Shown: positions 5,638 through 6,247 of the stretch, piece by piece
Layout of the letters: every line of letters starts with the position of its first letter
Numbering within the stretch: position 1 is the stretch's first letter
NCBI GenBank assembly: GCA_030671465.1
Contig: DAOVIP010000122.1
Span: 1-6,247, forward strand
Origin: Candidatus Aminicenantota bacterium
GTDB lineage: Bacteria; Acidobacteriota; Aminicenantia; UBA2199
Reading direction: 5' to 3'
Length of the DNA stretch: 6,247 bases
Notes under the pieces: model-generated
What the model was told of the DNA's origin: nothing
Seen by the model: only the letters and a program-made list of their open reading frames with translations
Databases searched by the model: none
Translations under genes and position numbers: made by a program

Positions 5638-5666
5638 AGTATAGCAAAGATTATGGTTTCTACCAA
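5638..5666 (-). promoter_or_regulatory. Extended -10 promoter for the uvrA-like gene
   Basis: On the minus strand TTGGTA (5666-5661, four of six consensus matches) is followed after exactly 17 bases by TATACT (5643-5638, five of six). The bases just before the -10 are TGC, which matches the extended -10 TGn element. The predicted leader is about 24 bases. No SOS (LexA) box of the CTGT-N8-ACAG type is visible here. Confidence 0.65.
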
Positions 5667-5709
5667 ATAAAAGTGCGATATGAATTTTATTCCTGCTATG
5701 GCATCCTGA

Positions 5710-5738
5710 TTGACATCATCTTGGTAATGTTTTACAAT
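5710..5738 (+). promoter_or_regulatory. Sigma70-type promoter for the methylmalonyl-CoA mutase gene
   Basis: TTGACA (5710-5715), a perfect -35 box, is followed after exactly 17 bases by TACAAT (5733-5738), five of six -10 matches. Transcription should start near 5745, giving a leader of about 30 bases to the ATG at 5775. This argues against the in-frame ATG at 5727, which would lie inside the promoter. Confidence 0.75.
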
Positions 5739-5754
5739 TCAAGAACCAATTGTA
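5733..5754. repeat. Inverted repeat covering the -10 box of the mutase promoter
   Basis: TACAATT, 8 bases, AATTGTA: a perfect 7-base inverted repeat. Its left arm is the -10 box itself and its right arm lies just past the predicted start site. The 22-base span and placement suit a dimeric repressor operator. A leader hairpin is less likely, since the left arm would not be transcribed. Confidence 0.5.
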
Positions 5755-5774
5755 GTCAATGGGATCTGAAAGCA

Positions 5775-6247
5775 ATGTCCCCTAAATCAAATAAAAATCC
5801 TGACATATCTTTAGATAAAGAAGTCAATATCGGGAATGATTTTCCTCCGACAACCTACGATGAATGGAGAGCTAAAGTCGAAAGAGACCTAAAAGGATAT
5901 TCCATGGAGGAAAAGCTTGTTTCCCAAACTCCCGAGGAGATAGACCTGCATCCCCTGTACACAAAAGAAGATCTGGAAGAAGTACCAGGTATTTCCAGTT
6001 TCCCCGGCTTCATCCATTATCTCCGGGGAGCCCGTGCAGGTGGATATGTAAAAACTCCCTGGGAAATCTGTCAGGAAATCATTGGTTTTGATCCCAAAGG
6101 ATTTAACCGGGAGTTAAAACTTGATCTTCAGATGGGTCAGACGGCTATCAATCTGATTCTGGACCGTTCAATCTGCCTGGGGCTGGAACCGAATGAAGCC
6201 GATGCAGGTGTTTCCGGCCGGAAGGGGGTTGGATTAACCGGTTTGGA
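5775..6247 (+). CDS. mutA: Methylmalonyl-CoA mutase small-subunit-type protein, N-terminal part
   Basis: The first 157 residues are present; the gene runs off the right edge (the full family length is over 600). The N-terminus shows the family pattern: a Trp-containing helix (YDEWRAKVERDLKGYSMEEK, 28-47), HPLYTKEDL (59-67), PGISSFPG (71-78), YLRGARAGGY (82-91) and the PWEICQE block (95-101), entering the TIM barrel. The large catalytic subunit normally has an RG...TMY and WTIRQ pattern here. Its absence points to the small, non-catalytic MutA type that pairs with MutB in the B12-dependent interconversion of succinyl-CoA and (R)-methylmalonyl-CoA, used in propionate metabolism. Start choice: the ATG at 5775 fits the promoter, although the Shine-Dalgarno is weak; an ATG at 5727 lies within the promoter. 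A relative such as an isobutyryl-CoA mutase-like subunit cannot be excluded from this fragment. Confidence 0.8.
   Translation, partial: MSPKSNKNPDISLDKEVNIGNDFPPTTYDEWRAKVERDLKGYSMEEKLVSQTPEEIDLHPLYTKEDLEEVPGISSFPGFIHYLRGARAGGYVKTPWEICQEIIGFDPKGFNRELKLDLQMGQTAINLILDRSICLGLEPNEADAGVSGRKGVGLTGL

Noticed and set aside
5727..5774. Earlier in-frame ATG for the mutase gene at 5727
   Set aside because: It lies between the -35 and -10 boxes of a very good promoter, so the transcript would begin downstream of it.

Overview
The window reads as chromosomal DNA from a Gram-negative-type, probably anaerobic or syntrophic bacterium outside the well-studied phyla. This rests on a membrane-sector (F0) ATP synthase cluster separated from the F1 genes, a c subunit with a sodium-type ion site and a signal peptide, and a methylmalonyl-CoA mutase gene. 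The phylum cannot be fixed from sequence alone. Acidobacteriota/Aminicenantia-like or other candidate-phylum bacteria are a low-confidence guess. There is no tRNA, rRNA, CRISPR array or insertion sequence, and no gene-free stretch longer than about 170 bases.

Layout, right to left on the minus strand: an 884-residue UvrA-family ABC ATPase (2953-5607); an unrecognised 118-residue, very acidic protein (2544-2900) with its own consensus promoter overlapping the last uvrA codons; then a tightly packed F0 block of atpZ-like (2255-2476), atpI-like (1882-2271), atpB subunit a (1173-1895) and atpE subunit c (810-1154), with two gene overlaps; and finally a YihY/BrkB-family membrane protein cut by the left edge (1-723). 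No b, delta or F1 subunit gene lies between atpE and yihY, so the rest of the enzyme must be encoded elsewhere. On the plus strand a gene for the small-subunit type of methylmalonyl-CoA mutase starts at 5775 and runs off the right edge.

The 167-base divergent region 5608-5774 carries two facing sigma70-type promoters. Each has a perfect inverted repeat placed over its start region, so both genes may be separately regulated.

How the genes fit together: AtpZ and AtpI are accessory/assembly proteins for the c-ring, and AtpB plus AtpE form the ion path. Subunit c keeps Q58, E91, S92 and Y96 in the exact spacing of the Na+-binding c subunit of Ilyobacter tartaricus, so a Na+-driven enzyme is predicted. 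The UvrA-like protein has two complete ABC modules, but the first has Gln in place of the catalytic Walker B Glu, and both Q-loop glutamines appear to be replaced. It is therefore better viewed as a divergent UvrA paralogue than as the housekeeping excinuclease subunit. I see no clear new multi-gene system. The most original items are the altered UvrA paralogue, its acidic neighbour whose tail ends like an SSB tip, and the Na+-type, signal-peptide-bearing, glycine-poor c subunit.
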